Assembly (NCBI RefSeq): GCF_003859805.1 | Contig: NZ_RQZG01000009.1 | Span: 61,909-125,908 of the forward strand | Length of the DNA stretch: 64,000 nucleotides | Direction: 5' to 3' | Source of the DNA: Arachnia propionica | GTDB taxonomy: Bacteria; Actinomycetota; Actinomycetes; Propionibacteriales; Propionibacteriaceae | Shown: positions 54,278-63,698 of the stretch, one piece after another | How positions within the stretch are numbered: the stretch's first letter is position 1 | How the letters are laid out: each line of letters starts with the position of its first letter | Made by a program: the position numbers and the translations under genes | The notes under the pieces: model-generated | Told to the model about the DNA's origin: nothing | Seen by the model: the letters and a program-made list of their open reading frames with translations, nothing else | Database searches by the model: none

Positions 54278-55072
54278 TCAGGGGGTCGGCGCCTCGGTGA
54301 CGGTGACCCCGTCGGCTGTGAGTGCGGCCAGGGTCTCGGGCAGCAGGGGGCCGTCGGTGAAGACCCGGGACACCTCGGCGGTGTCGAACAGCTGCACGGC
54401 ACCGCGACGGTTGAACTTGCGGGTCTCGCTCAGCACGATGACCTCCTCGGCGCTGGAGGCCAGTCGTCGTACCGCCTCGGCGCGCATCACGTCGCGCCCT
54501 GTGAAGCCGGTTCGTGGGGTGAAACCATCGATACCGACGAACAATTTATCGACATACAGTTTTTCCGTCATGGCGGCAACGAGGGGTCCGACGCAGACCT
54601 GCGACTCGGGCTGGTACGCCCCACCCAGCAGGATCACGTCGCTCTGCGGGATCTTGCGGACGAAGTCGGCGATGAAGGCGGAGTTGGTGATGATGGTCAC
54701 ACCGCGACGGTTGGTGCACAGTTCCTCGGCGAGGATGGCGCACACCGATCCGGATTCGATCATGACGGTCTCACCGTCGCCGACGATCTCGGCGGCGGTC
54801 TGCGCGATCCGCTGCTTGACCGGGTAGTTGACGGCCAGCCGGGCCCGCATGTCGTCACTGGAGCCCACGACGGCGAAGCCGTGTTCGCGCTTGAGCAACC
54901 CTTGGGCCTCCAGCTCGTTGAGGTCCTTGCGGACGGTGACCTGGGAGACCCCGAAGTCGGCGGCGAGCTGGGCCACCTCCACGCGTCCCACATCCATCAC
55001 CGCGCCCAGCAGCAGGTTCTTCCGCTCGCTCTTCGGCGGTGGCTGCTCACCATCCGGGGGTTGCGTCGACAT
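54278..55072 (-). CDS. DeoR family transcriptional regulator
   Basis: A 264-residue regulator. The N-terminal DeoR HTH is VEVAQLAADFGVSQVTVRKDLNELEAQGLLKREHG, and the C-terminal DeoRC sensor has IESGSVCAILAEELC, TIITNSAFIADFV and VGIDGFTPRTGFTGRD. DeoR proteins sense sugar phosphates and control sugar uptake. Being 1 kb from the PTS operon, it is the best local candidate regulator of it. Start ATG 55072. Confidence 0.9.
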   Translation of the reverse strand: MSTQPPDGEQPPPKSERKNLLLGAVMDVGRVEVAQLAADFGVSQVTVRKDLNELEAQGLLKREHGFAVVGSSDDMRARLAVNYPVKQRIAQTAAEIVGDGETVMIESGSVCAILAEELCTNRRGVTIITNSAFIADFVRKIPQSDVILLGGAYQPESQVCVGPLVAAMTEKLYVDKLFVGIDGFTPRTGFTGRDVMRAEAVRRLASSAEEVIVLSETRKFNRRGAVQLFDTAEVSRVFTDGPLLPETLAALTADGVTVTEAPTP

Positions 55073-55242
55073 GACCTCTTTCTTCCGAACGAAGGTGCAG
55101 GGGTGGAACCAGCGTACTCAGGAAGTGAACGCAACCACCAGTGAACACGTGGGTGGCGGGTCAACCGTCGTGGTTCTGCTGCGCGGCGTCTCGGTGCGGG
55201 GTAGTGTGGTCATGGTCTGTCCCGAGTGAGCAAGGAGCTGTC

Positions 55243-58200
55243 GTGGGTGATTACAGTTTGGATGATCTGAATGCTGCTGTGGATGTGGTGTGGGATTTTG
55301 AGGTGAGTGGGGGTTTGGTTTCGGCGCTTGATGCTGCGGCGAAGGTGGTGGATGGGATGGTGGCGCCGCGGAATTCTCGTAAGACTTCGTGTGGGGAGCA
55401 TTTTGAGGGCTATTACGCTCAGTTGTGGGCGTTCAATGTTGAGACGGCGAATCGTGACGCATCGTTGTTGGGGGCGCGGTTGCGGGAGGTTGCTCAGGGG
55501 GTTCGGGATTTGGAGGTGGATGCGCGGGCGGAGCAGGAGCGGATTGATGCGGCCAGGGAGTGGCGGGAGCGGCGGGATGCGAGGTCGTTTTTTGACAAGG
55601 CTGTGGATGCTGTTGATTTCTTGAATTTGTTTGGTGGGGATGAGGCGCCGCCGAGGATGGATCCGGTGCCGCAGTTGGTGAAGGTGTATGAGTCTCCTGC
55701 CAGGGAGGGGCGGCAGGATTTTGTGGGGTCGAAGGAGACGGGGGTGTCCTCGGCGTTGCCGGATGATCTTCGGGAGTTCACGAAGGGGGAGCGGGCGGCG
55801 ACGGATGAGGTTCGGGACACTCCGGCGGCGTTGAGGGGGTTGGTGACTGATTTTCGGGAGAAGTGCCTGTGGGGGCAGTTGAACTGTGATGCGGTGTTGG
55901 CGGGTTTCAGTGCTTATATCACGTCGAATGACACGGATTGCAGGCGTCTTGACATTGTGGCGGACAATTTTGAGGCTGCTGGCGGTACGGGTGTGGTGTC
56001 GTCGGTGTCGAATGATGCGATTGCGGAGTCGTTGGCTGTGGGTGGGGTGTCGGAGAAGCGTCCGGAGTTGGAGATCCCGGCCGTGGAGGCGATTGGTAAT
56101 CCTCCGTCGTCGGGGTATGCGAATGATCCGGTGAACACCGCGACCGGGAATTTTGTGGTCAATGAGGAGGACCTGCGCTGTGAGGGGGCGGCCGCCTTGT
56201 TGGGGTGGGTCCGGTCGTATTCCTCGTTGAGTGATCGGGTGGGGGGTCATGGCCCGGGTTGGGCGTCGTTTGATGTCTGTGGGTTGCAGATCACCGGGGA
56301 GGGCGTGTCGTGGGTGCTGGTGGATGGGCGGGAGGTGTTCTTCCCCCGGCTGGGGGGCGGGTTTGGTCGGGCTGCGCATGAGAATTACTGGCTCACCCAG
56401 GATGTGGATGGTTACACGGTCAGCAACAATGCGGGGGCGAGGTGGTGTTTCTCCCGGGCTGGGCGTCCCACATCGTTCACCCTGACTGATGGTGCTGCGC
56501 TTGCCTTCTCCCATGATGATCAGGGTCGTTTGGTGCGGGTGTGTCATGGTCGGGGCAGGGAGTTGCAGTTGGTGTGGGTGGGGGACCGGATCACAGCCGT
56601 GGAGTTGGATGATGGGCGTCGAGTGACGTATCGCTACGAGGATGGCTGTTTGGTGGAGGCGGCGGGTCCGTTGGGGACGCGCCGCTACGAGTGGGATGAC
56701 CGGGGCCTGATTGTGTCTGTGGTGGATGCTGATGGGGTGGTCGAGGCCCGCAACACCTATGACGATGAGGGCCGGGTGATCTCCCAGGTGTCGCCGTTTG
56801 GGCGGGTGACGCGGTTTGCTTACTTGCCGGGGAGGGTGACGGCGGTCTCCGATGTGGATGGGGGCCGGTCGAACACGTGGCTGGCGGATGCCAGGGGTCG
56901 TGTGGTGGGGGTCACCGATTCGGATGGGAACCGCTCGTCGATGGGCTATGACCAGTGGGGCAACCAGGTCTTGGCGACTGACCCGGAAGGCGAGGTGACA
57001 GTACGCCAGTTTGATGAGCGGGGCCGTTTGACTCTTGAACAGGTACCGTCGGGGGCGAGAACCAGTCTGGTCTACGACGACGTGGATCGGCTGACAGGGA
57101 TCATCTTGCTTGAGGATGGGGTCGAGGTGTCGCGGACCAGCATGTCCTACACCGACTGGCAGCAGCAGCCGTCTGTGGTGGTGGATGGGGAGGGCGGCCA
57201 CACCCGCCTTCGCTGGCAGGACGGCCTGCTGCTCGAAGTGACCGATCCGACTGGTGTGCGGATGCGGTTCGAGTACGACGATCATGGGGATCTGGTCGCG
57301 TCGATTGATGCGGAGGGCAATGTCACCCGTCTGGTTCGGGATGCTGCGGGCAGAGTCGTGGAAATGATTCGCCCGTCGGGGGCCACCACCAGGTATGAGT
57401 ACAGCCCTGCGGGATTGTTGACTGCCAGGGTTGATCCGGACGGCGCGGTCTGGGGGTACACCTATTCCGCTGGGGGTCGTCTGACAGGGTTGGTTGATCC
57501 GTTGGGTGCCCACACCGTCTTGGAGTATGGGCCGCATGGGGAGCTGGCGGCGCTGACCGATGCGTTGGGTCGTCGGGTGGAGCAGACCTTTGACGACCTG
57601 GGTAACATCCACCAGATCCGCCTGCCGGATGGTGCACGCTGGGAGTTCACCCACGACGCGATGTCGAGACTACGCCAGACCATCGACCCGTCCGGTGGGG
57701 TCTGGCAACGCCACGTCGACCACTACGGCCGGTTGAATGAAACCGTTGATCCTTCCGGGGTGCGGCAGTACTGGCGGTATGACACCAAGGCCCGGGAAAT
57801 CACCACAGGGGACGCCTCCAGTACCAGCACCACCCAGCTGGATCGGTGGGGCCGCCACGTCGCCACGATCCTCCCCGACGGGTCCACAACTCACACCCGA
57901 TTCGATCGCTGCGGCAGGCCGGTCGAATACACCGATGCCGCAGGTGGCAGGACGGTGATCGAGCGGGACCTGGCAGGACGCCCGGTACGGGTTCGTCGCC
58001 CCTCGGGTGCGTCGATCCGGTACACCTACGACCTGTGTGGCCGGGTCGCCGGGATTCGTAACGAACTCGGCCTCCACACCCAACTGAGCTACGACGTCGA
58101 CTCCCACCTCATCTCGGAGTCCTGGGCGACCGGGGAACACGGCTGGAGCCGCTACGACCCCTGCGGCCGCATCCTTGCTCGTTACTCCCCCGGCATCGGG

Positions 58201-60669
58201 AGGTACAGCTGGGTCTACGACAAAGCTGGGCGAGTCATCGAAACCCGGGATCCGAAGAACGGACACCGTCGATTCCACTACGACCCGGCTGGGCAACTCA
58301 CCACCGCGATATCCGGGAATGGTGGGGTCACACGCTACAGCTATGACGTGAATGGTCGGGCGGTGACTGTCACCGATCCGTTGGGGGCGGTCAGCCGCCA
58401 CGTGTTTGACCCGATGGACCGCTGCCTCAGCACCACCAACCCCCTCGGCCACACCACCACCTGGGGATACGACCCCGCCGGACGACTGATTCGTAGCACC
58501 GACCCCGACGGCCATGTGGTGGAGACCAGCTACGACGACGCGGGGCTGGAAGCCAGCACCACCGTGGATGGGGCCCTCTTCTCCCGTATCAGCAGGGATG
58601 CGGCCACCCGGCAGGTCACCATCGAGGACCACTCCACCTCCACCCCTGTCACCCACGTGTTGGCCTACGACCCCCGCGGCCTGTTGACCCAACATGATCG
58701 AGGGCAGCACACCACCCGGTGGAGCCATGATGCCGACGGGTGGACCAGCCAGATCACCGCCCCCAACGGCACCGTGACCACCTACCGGCGTGACCCGGCT
58801 GGGGACATCATTGAGGTGTCCCACCCCGGCATCACCACCGCCCTCCTGGACCGAGACCAGGCAGGCCGCCTGACCCGCGCCACCCTCGGCAACACCATCC
58901 ATGAATGGGGCCACACGGACGGATTCATCACCCACCACACCACCACCCAAGCAGGCCACACCACCACAGCGGTGATGACCCACACCGAGGATGGTCACCT
59001 CGCCACCCTCACCATCGACGGCACTGAAACCCGGTACCGGTACGACGATGCCGCCCAACTCGTCGAGGCCACCACCCCCACCGGGGTCAACACCTGGACC
59101 TACGACCTGGCCGGACGCCTCACCCACGAAGAAGTTGACGGCATCACCTGGGAACGTGTCTACAACCAGGCTGGTGAAATCCTCCAAGCCACCACCAGCG
59201 GTGCCACGATCACCTACCGTCATGACCGTACCGGCCGCCGCACCCAAGAAACCCACACCAACGGCCACCGCCGCGAATACACCTGGACCGGACTGTCCAG
59301 ACTCGCCGCCATCACTGACCACAGAAACGATCAAGTCGAACACACCACCACCACCGTCGATGCCCTCGGACAGCTCTCCCGCATCAACGACCTCGACATG
59401 GTCACCGACCCCACCACCGGTCAGTTGTTGCAGGCAGGCCAGGAAACCATCGTCACCGCCGGACCCCTCACCGCCACCACCAGCCACGACTGGATCCAAC
59501 CCACCTGGCGACCCCACCGCCACACCCACCCACACGATCCCTACCAACCCCCCACCCCACACACCACCCACGGCCCCCTCGGGATCGGCCCCGCCGGAGA
59601 ACTCCACATCACAGGCCTCGAATGGCTCGGCGCCCGAATCCTTGACCCCACCAGCCGCGCATTCCTCACCCCCGACCCCCTCCCCCCCACCACCGCCGCA
59701 GGCTGGAGTGGTAACCCCTACTCCTATGCAGGCAACAACCCCACCACCCTCTACGACCCCACCGGACTCCACCCCATCACCACAGACGAACTCGACGCCT
59801 ACCGCAAACACAACTCCCCCAAATGGGGAACCGCCCTCGCCATCACCGTAGGCGTCGGCCTGGCCATCTTCGGAGGCCCCATCGGTATCGGCGCAGCCAT
59901 CGCACTCGGAGCAGGCCTGTCCGCAGGCGGAAACCTCATCGACCAAGCCACCAGCGGCTACCCCATCGACTGGAAACAAGTCGGCCTCAGTGGAGCACTC
60001 GGCGCCCTCGGCGGCGGACTCGGCTCCGCCGCAGGCAGCCTCCTCGGCCCCATCGCCAGCCAAACCTTCACCCGCCTCTCCGCCACCCCCCTCGGCCAAC
60101 GCACCCTCCAAGCAGGCATCGGCGGCACCGCCGGCGGAATCACCGGCTTCATCACCGGCGGAATCGGAGCCGCCACCACCGGAGGCAACTTCTGGCAAGG
60201 CGCATGGCAAGGCGCCCGAGACGGAGCCATCAGCGGCGCAGCAGGCGGAGCCCTCGCCAAACCAACACCACCAAACCCAGCCAGGACACCCGACGGTACT
60301 GAACTTCGCATGGGCGGGAGAACTACAATTGGCGGGCTCGATCACCCAACAAGGGCTATGATGAAATTCTCGGCAAAAAACCCGGAGGAAGGCATGTTTG
60401 ACGTGATTGGGCACGGCTCTCCCCACGACATAGCTGGCCGCTCACCTGCCGAGGTAGCAAGCCGAATTCGCTCCTCCTACGACGGCCAAGACATCCGGCT
60501 ACTTTCGTGCAAAACCGGCTCCCCGGAAGGATCATTTGCCCAAGACCTGGCCACCATTTTAGGAGTCCGCGTAAAGGCGCCGACAACCGATATTGGATCA
60601 AGCAGCCGAGGTAACACGTTGACAATATTTGACGGAGGAGAGTGGCGATGGTTCGACCCGAACGGCTGA
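55243..60669 (+). CDS. RHS/YD-repeat polymorphic toxin
   Basis: An 1808-residue secreted-type toxin. The N-terminal 150 residues are alpha-helical, like WXG/LXG delivery modules. A DUF6531 domain follows (DPVNTATGNFVV near 305, LLGWVRSYSSL), then about 30 YD repeats (for example RYEYSPAGLLTARVDPDG). The RHS core ends LGARILDPTSRAFLTPDPLPP...NPYSYAGNNPTTLYDPTGL. A glycine-rich hydrophobic stretch (about 1525-1675) precedes the tip. The tip (about 1690-1808) has VIGHGSPHD and IRLLSCKTGSPEGSFAQDL, like the His/Cys pairs of clan CD peptidases. GTG 55243 has AAGGAG upstream. The base composition changes sharply near 57.7 kb. Confidence 0.92.
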   Translation: MGDYSLDDLNAAVDVVWDFEVSGGLVSALDAAAKVVDGMVAPRNSRKTSCGEHFEGYYAQLWAFNVETANRDASLLGARLREVAQGVRDLEVDARAEQERIDAAREWRERRDARSFFDKAVDAVDFLNLFGGDEAPPRMDPVPQLVKVYESPAREGRQDFVGSKETGVSSALPDDLREFTKGERAATDEVRDTPAALRGLVTDFREKCLWGQLNCDAVLAGFSAYITSNDTDCRRLDIVADNFEAAGGTGVVSSVSNDAIAESLAVGGVSEKRPELEIPAVEAIGNPPSSGYANDPVNTATGNFVVNEEDLRCEGAAALLGWVRSYSSLSDRVGGHGPGWASFDVCGLQITGEGVSWVLVDGREVFFPRLGGGFGRAAHENYWLTQDVDGYTVSNNAGARWCFSRAGRPTSFTLTDGAALAFSHDDQGRLVRVCHGRGRELQLVWVGDRITAVELDDGRRVTYRYEDGCLVEAAGPLGTRRYEWDDRGLIVSVVDADGVVEARNTYDDEGRVISQVSPFGRVTRFAYLPGRVTAVSDVDGGRSNTWLADARGRVVGVTDSDGNRSSMGYDQWGNQVLATDPEGEVTVRQFDERGRLTLEQVPSGARTSLVYDDVDRLTGIILLEDGVEVSRTSMSYTDWQQQPSVVVDGEGGHTRLRWQDGLLLEVTDPTGVRMRFEYDDHGDLVASIDAEGNVTRLVRDAAGRVVEMIRPSGATTRYEYSPAGLLTARVDPDGAVWGYTYSAGGRLTGLVDPLGAHTVLEYGPHGELAALTDALGRRVEQTFDDLGNIHQIRLPDGARWEFTHDAMSRLRQTIDPSGGVWQRHVDHYGRLNETVDPSGVRQYWRYDTKAREITTGDASSTSTTQLDRWGRHVATILPDGSTTHTRFDRCGRPVEYTDAAGGRTVIERDLAGRPVRVRRPSGASIRYTYDLCGRVAGIRNELGLHTQLSYDVDSHLISESWATGEHGWSRYDPCGRILARYSPGIGRYSWVYDKAGRVIETRDPKNGHRRFHYDPAGQLTTAISGNGGVTRYSYDVNGRAVTVTDPLGAVSRHVFDPMDRCLSTTNPLGHTTTWGYDPAGRLIRSTDPDGHVVETSYDDAGLEASTTVDGALFSRISRDAATRQVTIEDHSTSTPVTHVLAYDPRGLLTQHDRGQHTTRWSHDADGWTSQITAPNGTVTTYRRDPAGDIIEVSHPGITTALLDRDQAGRLTRATLGNTIHEWGHTDGFITHHTTTQAGHTTTAVMTHTEDGHLATLTIDGTETRYRYDDAAQLVEATTPTGVNTWTYDLAGRLTHEEVDGITWERVYNQAGEILQATTSGATITYRHDRTGRRTQETHTNGHRREYTWTGLSRLAAITDHRNDQVEHTTTTVDALGQLSRINDLDMVTDPTTGQLLQAGQETIVTAGPLTATTSHDWIQPTWRPHRHTHPHDPYQPPTPHTTHGPLGIGPAGELHITGLEWLGARILDPTSRAFLTPDPLPPTTAAGWSGNPYSYAGNNPTTLYDPTGLHPITTDELDAYRKHNSPKWGTALAITVGVGLAIFGGPIGIGAAIALGAGLSAGGNLIDQATSGYPIDWKQVGLSGALGALGGGLGSAAGSLLGPIASQTFTRLSATPLGQRTLQAGIGGTAGGITGFITGGIGAATTGGNFWQGAWQGARDGAISGAAGGALAKPTPPNPARTPDGTELRMGGRTTIGGLDHPTRAMMKFSAKNPEEGMFDVIGHGSPHDIAGRSPAEVASRIRSSYDGQDIRLLSCKTGSPEGSFAQDLATILGVRVKAPTTDIGSSSRGNTLTIFDGGEWRWFDPNG

Positions 60670-61061
60670 TTCTCATCGGCTACTGGGATGGCCCATTGGC
60701 CAGCCCCGGATGGCCAACGGTAGAGGACTTCGTTGACTCAAACTGGGATGCGGAGGAACGCGAGTTGGTCGCAGACCACCTGCAAACCGGGATGATTGTT
60801 CGTCGCTACATGGGGTACTCTCCCTGCCGGTTCTGCGGCCGCAACAACGGCAGCCTGGAGTTGACCGACGGACATTTCGTGTGGCCCGAAGGACTGGCCC
60901 ACTACGTCCTGGAGCACGACGTTCGACTTCCCGAGCGCTTCGTTCGACACGTCCTCGACATGATCGATACTCTGGAATCAGCAGAGCATGACGAGGACTG
61001 GTGGCGCCAAGTCAGCAGCCCTACCCAGATTGAACCTACCCATTCGACAAAAGACCACTGA
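60648..61061 (+). CDS. Probable immunity protein of the RHS toxin
   Basis: A 137-residue soluble protein whose ATG lies inside the toxin gene (22 bp overlap), with GGAGGAG upstream. Notable segments are LIGYWDGPLASPGWPTVEDFVD, SPCRFCGRNNGSLELTDG and FVWPEGLAHYVLEHDVRLPERFV. Small proteins of this pattern follow RHS toxin genes in other actinobacteria. The coupling with the toxin gene argues that it neutralises the tip domain. No enzymatic motif except a CxxC that could bind metal. Confidence 0.75.
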   Translation: MVRPERLILIGYWDGPLASPGWPTVEDFVDSNWDAEERELVADHLQTGMIVRRYMGYSPCRFCGRNNGSLELTDGHFVWPEGLAHYVLEHDVRLPERFVRHVLDMIDTLESAEHDEDWWRQVSSPTQIEPTHSTKDH

Positions 61062-61220
61062 CCGCGTTACACATGGGGCTCTTTTCAGTAGGCTCGAGAA
61101 GATCAGCGCCAAGCAGCGGGAACCGCTAGAGATTTAAAATTTTGATTGGACTGCTACATGTTTTGTGGACACCGATGAAAATTCTGATTCATTTCGAACA
61201 GGTGAGGTAAAATCGGTATC

Positions 61221-61509
61221 ATGGCAGGATCGAAGTACAGTGATGAGTTCAAGGAACAGATCGCGGCGGAGGTGATCGAGAAGTCGCGTCCGGTCAGTGA
61301 GGTCGCGAAAGCGTACGGGCTGGTTCCCCAGACCGTGAGGGGGCTGGGTGAACACGTGGCGCAGGACCCATCCAGACAGCAGCGGAGAAGAACTCACTTC
61401 TGCCGAGCTGGCGGAATTGAAGAAGGTCAAGGCCCAGCTGCGGGAAGCCCAGATGGAGATCGAGTTTTTGAAAAAAGCAGCGGCCTTCTTCGCCCGGGAG
61501 TCCCGGTAG
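61221..61509 (+). pseudogene. IS3 orfA (HTH transposase subunit), one frameshift
   Basis: The start MAGSKYSDEFKEQIAAEVIE and AKAYGLVPQTVRG are standard IS3 OrfA with an HTH. In the run of five G at 61339-61343 one G too many shifts the frame. The intended frame then continues with VNTWR, SAELAELKKVKAQLREAQME and the leucine-zipper-like tail FLKKAAAFFARESR to the TAG at 61507. One base less would restore a 95-residue protein. Confidence 0.85.
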
Positions 61510-61512
61510 CCG

Positions 61513-62392
61513 TCAAGTACGTCTACCTTCACCGGTCAGCAAGGCAACTACCCGGTGGTGTTGATGTGCAGATGGGCTGGTGTGTCCAGGTCGGGCTACT
61601 ACGCGTGGCGGCGTCGGGGACTCTCCGAGCAGCAGAAACGACGAGACGAACTCACCGTGTTGATCCGGCACTTCTTCGACCAGTCCCATCAGTTCTGGCG
61701 GGTACCGCAGGATCCACGCGATCCTGGTCCGCAACGGCATCGAGGTGGGGCCGGAGCTGGTCCGCAAGATCATGCTCCGGGAAGGGCTGGTGGCCTGCCA
61801 GCCCCGTCCCCGACCCCGCACCACGATCCCGGCCACGGGCATCCAGACGCGTCCTGACCTGGTCCAGCGGGACTTCACCGCCCAGGCACCAGGGCACAAG
61901 TGGGTCGGTGACATCACCTACATCCCCACCTGGGACGGACATGCCTGGCGGGCCACGGTGATGGACTGCTACTCACGCAGGATCATCGGATACGCCATCG
62001 CGTCCCACATGCGCACGAGTTTGATCACTCAAGCCCTCGACATGGCCGTACGGAACTGCCCGACCGAACCCGGTCACACGATCTTCCACTCCGACAAAGG
62101 GTCCCAGTACACCTCAGAAGAATACGCCCACGCCATGACCCGCCACGGCATCCAGCCATCACTGGGACGCACGGGAAGCTGTTACGACAACGCCGCAGCG
62201 GAATCCTTCAACGCCGCCCTGAAGAAAGAACTCGTCAACCGGAAAATCTACCCCACCCGCGACAAAGCAATCAAGGATGTGACACACTGGATAGAAACCT
62301 GTTACAATCAAACCAGACTCCATTCAACACTGGGCTACAAAACCCCAAACGAAGTCCACAATGAATGGTACAACAACCAGACAGCAGCCTAA
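61513..62392 (+). pseudogene. IS3 orfB (DDE transposase), one frameshift
   Basis: The frame beginning just after the orfA stop gives FTGQQGNYPVVLMCRWAGVS and YYAWRRRGLSEQQKRRD. At 61698-61702 one G too many shifts the frame; it resumes as IHAILVRNGIEVGPELVRKIM. The DDE catalytic residues are present: Asp in WVGDITYIPTW, Asp in FHSDKGSQYTS and Glu in NAAAESFNAALKKE. Removing one base would restore an OrfB of about 290 residues. Confidence 0.85.
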
Positions 62393-62571
62393 ATCAAACA
62401 TGATTTTCGTCACTGTCCACAAAACCTATGGCAGACCATCTGGGGCTGGCGCGGCCCCAAGGGAAGTGAGATCTGGCGAGAAATCCCTATATGTGCGGGA
62501 TGCCAAGGAAAGCTCCCACGTTCCCTCTTCCCCACCAACGTAAAAGCAGATCCTGGCCCTTGGGAGGTAGA

Positions 62572-63048
62572 ATGAGATTGGGCGAAATCCTCGTCAACGT
62601 AACATCTTGGGATGAGGTAGAGGTCCTTCGGGGCACGGGAGCCGAACTTGAGGGGACGCTCAGAAAGTTTGTTCACGCCAAGTCGACCACAGAGATTTCT
62701 TCCCTGTGGGATGAGCTTGAGGGCGTCGCCTTCGCGCAGAACACTTTGTACGGCGCTTCAGTCCCAGTGGTTGATGTCATGCTGGCCGTTCTCGCCGATC
62801 ACTCGACACCATGGCATCAAATGTGGGCCGCGGAAGTTCTTCGATTCATCCTGATGGCTGATTCAGCAACAAACCCTTCACTACGTGAGACATGTGTCAA
62901 CCGTGTTCAGGCAGGAAAGTGGCTCCTTGCCTCTCTTGCCTGTCACGCTGAGAGTGTCGATACTCAGGAGGCGTTGATCGAGGTGCTCGACACTGTTGAT
63001 CCGACGCTTGCCCAAATTACTGCCACAGCCTCACGACCACGACTTTGA
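62572..63048 (+). CDS. Small helical protein, possible orphan immunity protein
   Basis: A 158-residue, helix-rich protein. SVPVVDVMLAVLADHSTPWHQMWAAEVLRFIL looks like a HEAT-type helical repeat, and related small proteins sit downstream of toxin genes in actinobacteria. The ATG 62572 has GGGAGGT upstream. It follows the IS element and points the same way as the toxin gene. No enzyme motif. The immunity role is inferred from position and type. Confidence 0.6.
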   Translation: MRLGEILVNVTSWDEVEVLRGTGAELEGTLRKFVHAKSTTEISSLWDELEGVAFAQNTLYGASVPVVDVMLAVLADHSTPWHQMWAAEVLRFILMADSATNPSLRETCVNRVQAGKWLLASLACHAESVDTQEALIEVLDTVDPTLAQITATASRPRL

Positions 63049-63317
63049 ACACTCTCAGAACAGATCAGAGACAGGGACACCGAAACATTCCAACAATCCC
63101 CATTTGAAGCCGCCCTCCCTCAGGCAGATTCCGCAGCAGGCCCCAGCCTGTTTGTACAGCCTGATCTCGTGCCTAGCGAAGCTCACAGACCCTCGGCGAC
63201 GTCATCGACGAGGCCCTCGAACCCCTGGATCACTACGGAGGGAAAATTTGTAGTACACTGCTTGCAGTTCACAAAGAAGGATTGCACACCCAACTCAAGC
63301 CACACAAGGAGGCATCA
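63049..63317. other. Spacer with a coding-like open stretch before the next gene
   Basis: No complete gene. From the TAG at 63174 the frame of the next gene is open and protein-like (QTLGDVIDEALEPLDHYGGK), but it has no start codon with RBS. It could be a relic of an older immunity or toxin tip, later joined to the gene at 63318. Confidence 0.35.
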
Positions 63318-63698
63318 ATGTCATCTATCGCTGACTCCTTCCTGGCCCAGGTGCGATTCCTGAATCACGCCGAAGGGGGACGCAGTCGAGCAGCCAAAAA
63401 TCCTGCAGTGAGCCAACTGACGGTAGCCCCCTTCCAAACATCTTGTCACGTAGTTGCAGTCGACACCGAAGGAGCTCCCCTGAGCGATCACACTGCCATC
63501 CCCTTGGGGGAAACCATACTTGCCCGGGTCGTCGTCTGGAGTGCAGCGTACTGTACGCCAGAGCTTGAACGTTTGGGGCCTGAGATCGAATTTTTCGAGG
63601 GGTCCAAGCTTGTGGCTCGCGGGAAGATGATGAACCCCGGGCAGCTGGAGCCCACCCCTCAAAGAATCAAAAGGTTCATCAGAACTGCGATCAGCTAA
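63318..63698 (+). CDS. EF-Tu beta-barrel-like small protein
   Basis: A 126-residue protein with AAGGAGG before ATG 63318. The order VRFLNHAEGGRSRAA, PLGETILARVVVWS, LGPEIEFFEGSKLVARGKM follows the third (beta-barrel) domain of elongation factor Tu (EEGGR...; LG...V.V; G..F...EG...G.G.V). A free-standing EF-Tu-like barrel cannot bind GTP. Similar small proteins are found near RHS toxins, so it may be an immunity or decoy protein. This is inference from motif order only. Confidence 0.55.
   Translation: MSSIADSFLAQVRFLNHAEGGRSRAAKNPAVSQLTVAPFQTSCHVVAVDTEGAPLSDHTAIPLGETILARVVVWSAAYCTPELERLGPEIEFFEGSKLVARGKMMNPGQLEPTPQRIKRFIRTAIS

Larger units (their letters stand above)
61160..62425 (+). mobile_element. 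IS3-family insertion sequence, frameshifted
   Basis: About 1.27 kb between inverted ends GTTTTGTGGACA (61160) and its complement ending at 62425; the two ends continue to match with a few differences (GATGAAAAT against GACGAAAAT). It encodes the usual orfA/orfB pair on the plus strand, each with one extra G relative to an intact frame. No target-site duplication is evident. It separates the immunity gene from the next small genes. Confidence 0.85.

Noticed and set aside
55210..57654. Long frames antisense to the RHS gene (814 and 918 codons)
   Set aside because: They arise from the strong strand composition bias of the RHS gene; the products are low-complexity (Pro/His/Arg- or Gly-rich) and match no protein pattern.
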